Positions 63,961 to 64,000 of a stretch of 64,000 bases of DNA are shown here, piece by piece. The DNA lies in NCBI RefSeq assembly GCF_009455635.1, contig NZ_QPER01000001.1, positions 3,100,001 through 3,164,000 of the forward strand, given 5' to 3'. Made by a program: the position numbers and the translations under genes. The notes beneath the pieces were generated by a model. That model saw only the letters and a program-made list of their open reading frames with translations. It was not told the DNA's origin and did not search any database. The DNA comes from Paraburkholderia agricolaris. GTDB lineage: Bacteria > Pseudomonadota > Gammaproteobacteria > Burkholderiales > Burkholderiaceae. The stretch's first letter is position 1. Each line of letters begins with the position of its first letter.

Positions 63961-64000
63961 CTTGTTTGCCTACTCAACTTGAATACCATTGCATTTACCG

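Overview
The window looks like a chromosomal segment of a Burkholderiaceae bacterium, most likely Paraburkholderia. The genes are GC-rich, GTG and TTG starts are common, and the combination of histidine utilization, arginine/ornithine uptake, organosulfur genes and IS-laden palindromic repeats fits that genus. This is inference from gene content; no search was run. No rRNA, tRNA, CRISPR array or prophage was recognised.

Layout: (1) 1-4421, minus strand: the start of astC/aruC, an AraC/GlxA-type regulator (ArgR-like) and a HisQ-HisM-HisP amino-acid transporter without an adjacent binding protein. (2) 4690-6711: repeat locus I, two facing repeat arms around an IS3-family element. (3) 6712-8271: a patatin-like protein and a lipoprotein with two BamE-like repeats. 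(4) 8754-17347: a putative organosulfur region with a DszC/SfnB-like flavoenzyme, two orphan sulfonate-type binding proteins, a CysB-like LysR regulator, a four-domain rhodanese, a cysteine-dioxygenase-like cupin, a class II aldolase and an SsuD-like monooxygenase. (5) 17521-20710: repeat locus II, broken by an IS30 and an IS481 element. (6) 20812-34570: a luciferase-like oxidoreductase, an alpha/beta hydrolase, glgC-glgA (behind a consensus-like sigma-54 promoter), pdxY, a LivK-like binding protein, an AraC-transglutaminase pair, several hypotheticals and a 44-residue exported His/Cys-rich peptide. (7) 34820-43370: a complete five-enzyme hut cluster (hutH-hutC-hutU-hutD-hutI-hutF-hutG) with HutC-type operators. 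(8) 43631-53961: an SDR/epimerase, amino-acid permease plus nitrilase plus LuxR, ArsR plus DUF899, an NCS2 purine permease, and a PRC-barrel lipoprotein overlapping an MFS gene. (9) 53965-54660: repeat locus III, intact. (10) 54693-63960: MFS and M20 peptidase with a divergent LysR, a TPR/ATP-grasp protein, a lipoprotein, and an aldehyde dehydrogenase, cupin and FAD-amine-oxidase group.

The most unusual signal is the repeat family. Each complete copy is a roughly 680-bp imperfect palindrome with nested hairpins and an asymmetric core of about 200 bp. All three insertion sequences in the window lie inside it. At all three loci the plus strand is G/T-rich to the left and A/C-rich to the right of the repeat. 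The skew runs into neighbouring coding sequence and fades over roughly 0.5-1 kb, which suggests a strand-directed mutational process centred on the palindrome.
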